A program made the translations under genes and the position numbers. Source: an uncultured Psychrobacillus sp. (lineage in GTDB: Bacteria; Bacillota; Bacilli; Bacillales_A; Planococcaceae). From it: 6,347 nucleotides of DNA. Position 1 is the first letter of the stretch; every line of letters begins with the position of its first letter. The DNA lies in contig CAKQHO010000156.1 in assembly GCA_934234185.1 (NCBI GenBank), forward strand, positions 1 through 6,347, read 5' to 3'. The notes beneath the pieces are model-generated. The model did no database searches. It saw nothing but the letters and a program-made list of their open reading frames with translations, and was not told where the DNA came from. This document shows positions 5,899 through 6,347 of the stretch, piece after piece.

Positions 5899-6132
5899 TT
5901 ATGCTCTCCCTATTGTTTTAATTGTTGTGAACCGGTGATGAACTAAATCATCAAACTGAGTAGTGATATAACCATACTCATCTTTACATGGCCAAATTAA
6001 ATTACCAGTAGAATCTACAGGACTACAAACTAACATGCATCATTTAGCTTTGAATGTACTACGTCTTAAAGCTTGATTATGCTCAGACCTCCTTATAGGA
6101 ATATAAAATGAGAACGTCACGTAAAAATTAAT
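5899..6132 (-). pseudogene. Protein-like frame with one internal stop in the operon leader
   Basis: One minus-strand frame runs 78 codons from just after a TAA (6133-6135) to a TAA at 5899-5901, broken only by a TGA at 6040-6042. In AT-rich non-coding DNA several stops would be expected. The part before the stop includes RRSEHNQALRRSTFKAK. The part after it could start at the ATG at 6036 (45 residues) and includes SPVDSTGNLIWPCKDEYG and YITTQFDDLVHHRF. There is no usable ribosome binding site before that ATG. An AAGGAGG at 6088-6094 has only an ATA at the right distance. The final TAA lies between the ribosome binding site and the ATG of the regulator. I recognise no family. It could be a decayed first gene of the operon. 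Confidence 0.4.
5957..5980. promoter_or_regulatory. Inverted repeat just upstream of the regulator gene
   Basis: TGAGTA and TACTCA face each other across 12 bases. The spacer holds TGGTTATAT, which could act as a weak extended -10 on the minus strand with TTGGCC 18 bases upstream. An operator over a second promoter is conceivable. The same bases lie inside the protein-like frame, so this is uncertain. Confidence 0.2.
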
Positions 6133-6155
6133 TTATTAATTAATATTTTCTTATC

Positions 6156-6173
6156 GATAAATTATAATTTATC
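6156..6173. promoter_or_regulatory. Perfect 18-bp palindrome at the expected transcript start, candidate operator
   Basis: GATAAATTATAATTTATC is identical on both strands. It begins 8 bases downstream of the -10 box at 6181-6186, so it covers the expected transcription start. A repressor bound here would block the promoter. It shares the half-site TAAATT with the inverted repeat at 6200-6220. The low complexity of AT-rich DNA lowers the confidence. Confidence 0.5.
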
Positions 6174-6180
6174 TAATTCA

Positions 6181-6209
6181 ATTATAATCCCCAGTTTCTG
6201 TAAATTCAA
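6181..6209 (-). promoter_or_regulatory. Sigma-A-type promoter of the regulator-efflux operon
   Basis: TTGAAT (6204-6209) and a perfect TATAAT (6181-6186) are separated by exactly 17 bases, which is the best promoter in the window. Transcription would begin near 6174, giving an untranslated leader of about 280 bases before the regulator ATG at 5893. The length is unusual for a simple repressor operon and fits a lost first gene in the leader. Confidence 0.65.
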
Positions 6210-6220
6210 TTTAAATTTAC
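6200..6220. promoter_or_regulatory. Inverted repeat over the -35 box, candidate operator
   Basis: GTAAATT and AATTTAC face each other across 7 bases and enclose the TTGAAT -35 box. A dimeric repressor bound here would exclude RNA polymerase. The centre lies about 45 bp from the palindrome at 6156-6173, so two bound dimers would sit roughly on similar faces of the helix. Confidence 0.4.
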
Positions 6221-6298
6221 TTTTTTTGTTAAATTTCATCTTTAAGGACGACTCCCAATTGCAAAATGAATGTATCTACGTTACGTTTCTTTTACGCC

Positions 6299-6330
6299 AA
6301 AACAGCCACCTCCAGATAGGAAGTGGCTGT
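6299..6330 (-). terminator. Intrinsic terminator of a minus-strand gene beyond the right edge
   Basis: On the minus-strand RNA, ACAGCCACUUCC pairs fully with GGAGGUGGCUGU (one G-U wobble) around a 5-base loop, and a short T-run (TTTT, its first T the last base of the stem) follows. The plus strand has an A-C mismatch and no T-run. This implies another gene transcribed leftward from outside the window, and it separates that gene from the promoter at 6181-6209. Confidence 0.6.
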
Positions 6331-6347
6331 ACTTGTTATTTGACTAA

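Noticed and set aside
6088..6094. AAGGAGG as the ribosome binding site of a leader gene
   Set aside because: The codon at the right distance is ATA, and its frame stops after four codons. In the protein-like frame these bases are simply arginine codons.

Overview
The window looks like a piece of low-GC Gram-positive chromosome, most likely from the family Bacillaceae. The evidence is AT-rich intergenic DNA, strong Shine-Dalgarno sequences (GGAGGG, AAGGGGG), probable TTG starts, TTGAAT-17-TATAAT and extended -10 promoters, U-tailed intrinsic terminators, a typical lipobox, and YwqG-type and DUF2332-type proteins. I cannot name the species. All six intact genes lie on the minus strand, so transcription runs from high to low coordinates.

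Right part (about 4071-6347): a two-gene cassette. A winged-helix ArsR-like repressor (5315-5893) overlaps a 12-helix major facilitator efflux pump (4071-5318) by the four bases ATGA. A strong sigma-A-type promoter (6181-6209) lies about 290 bp upstream. Two AT-rich inverted repeats, one over the -35 box and one at the expected transcription start, could be operators for the repressor. The long leader holds a protein-like reading frame broken by one stop codon (5899-6132), probably a gene remnant. A hairpin at the right edge looks like the terminator of a further minus-strand gene outside the window.

Middle part (about 1538-4019): a YwqG/DUF1963 protein (2723-3532) with its own extended -10 promoter, followed 105 bp later by a DUF2332 protein with a methyltransferase-like glycine motif (1571-2617). 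The latter ends in two terminators in tandem. The space between the pump and the YwqG gene holds a long hairpin and a possible plus-strand gene remnant.

Left part (1-1411): an unidentified lipoprotein (577-1305) and an unidentified small protein with one membrane segment (65-406), each apparently transcribed separately.

No mobile element, CRISPR array, tRNA or rRNA is visible. The most unusual features are non-coding: a set of related terminator hairpins, two of which are copies of one ~49-bp repeat, and a 10-bp direct repeat bounding a 140-bp block in front of the YwqG gene. I see no convincing new multi-gene system.
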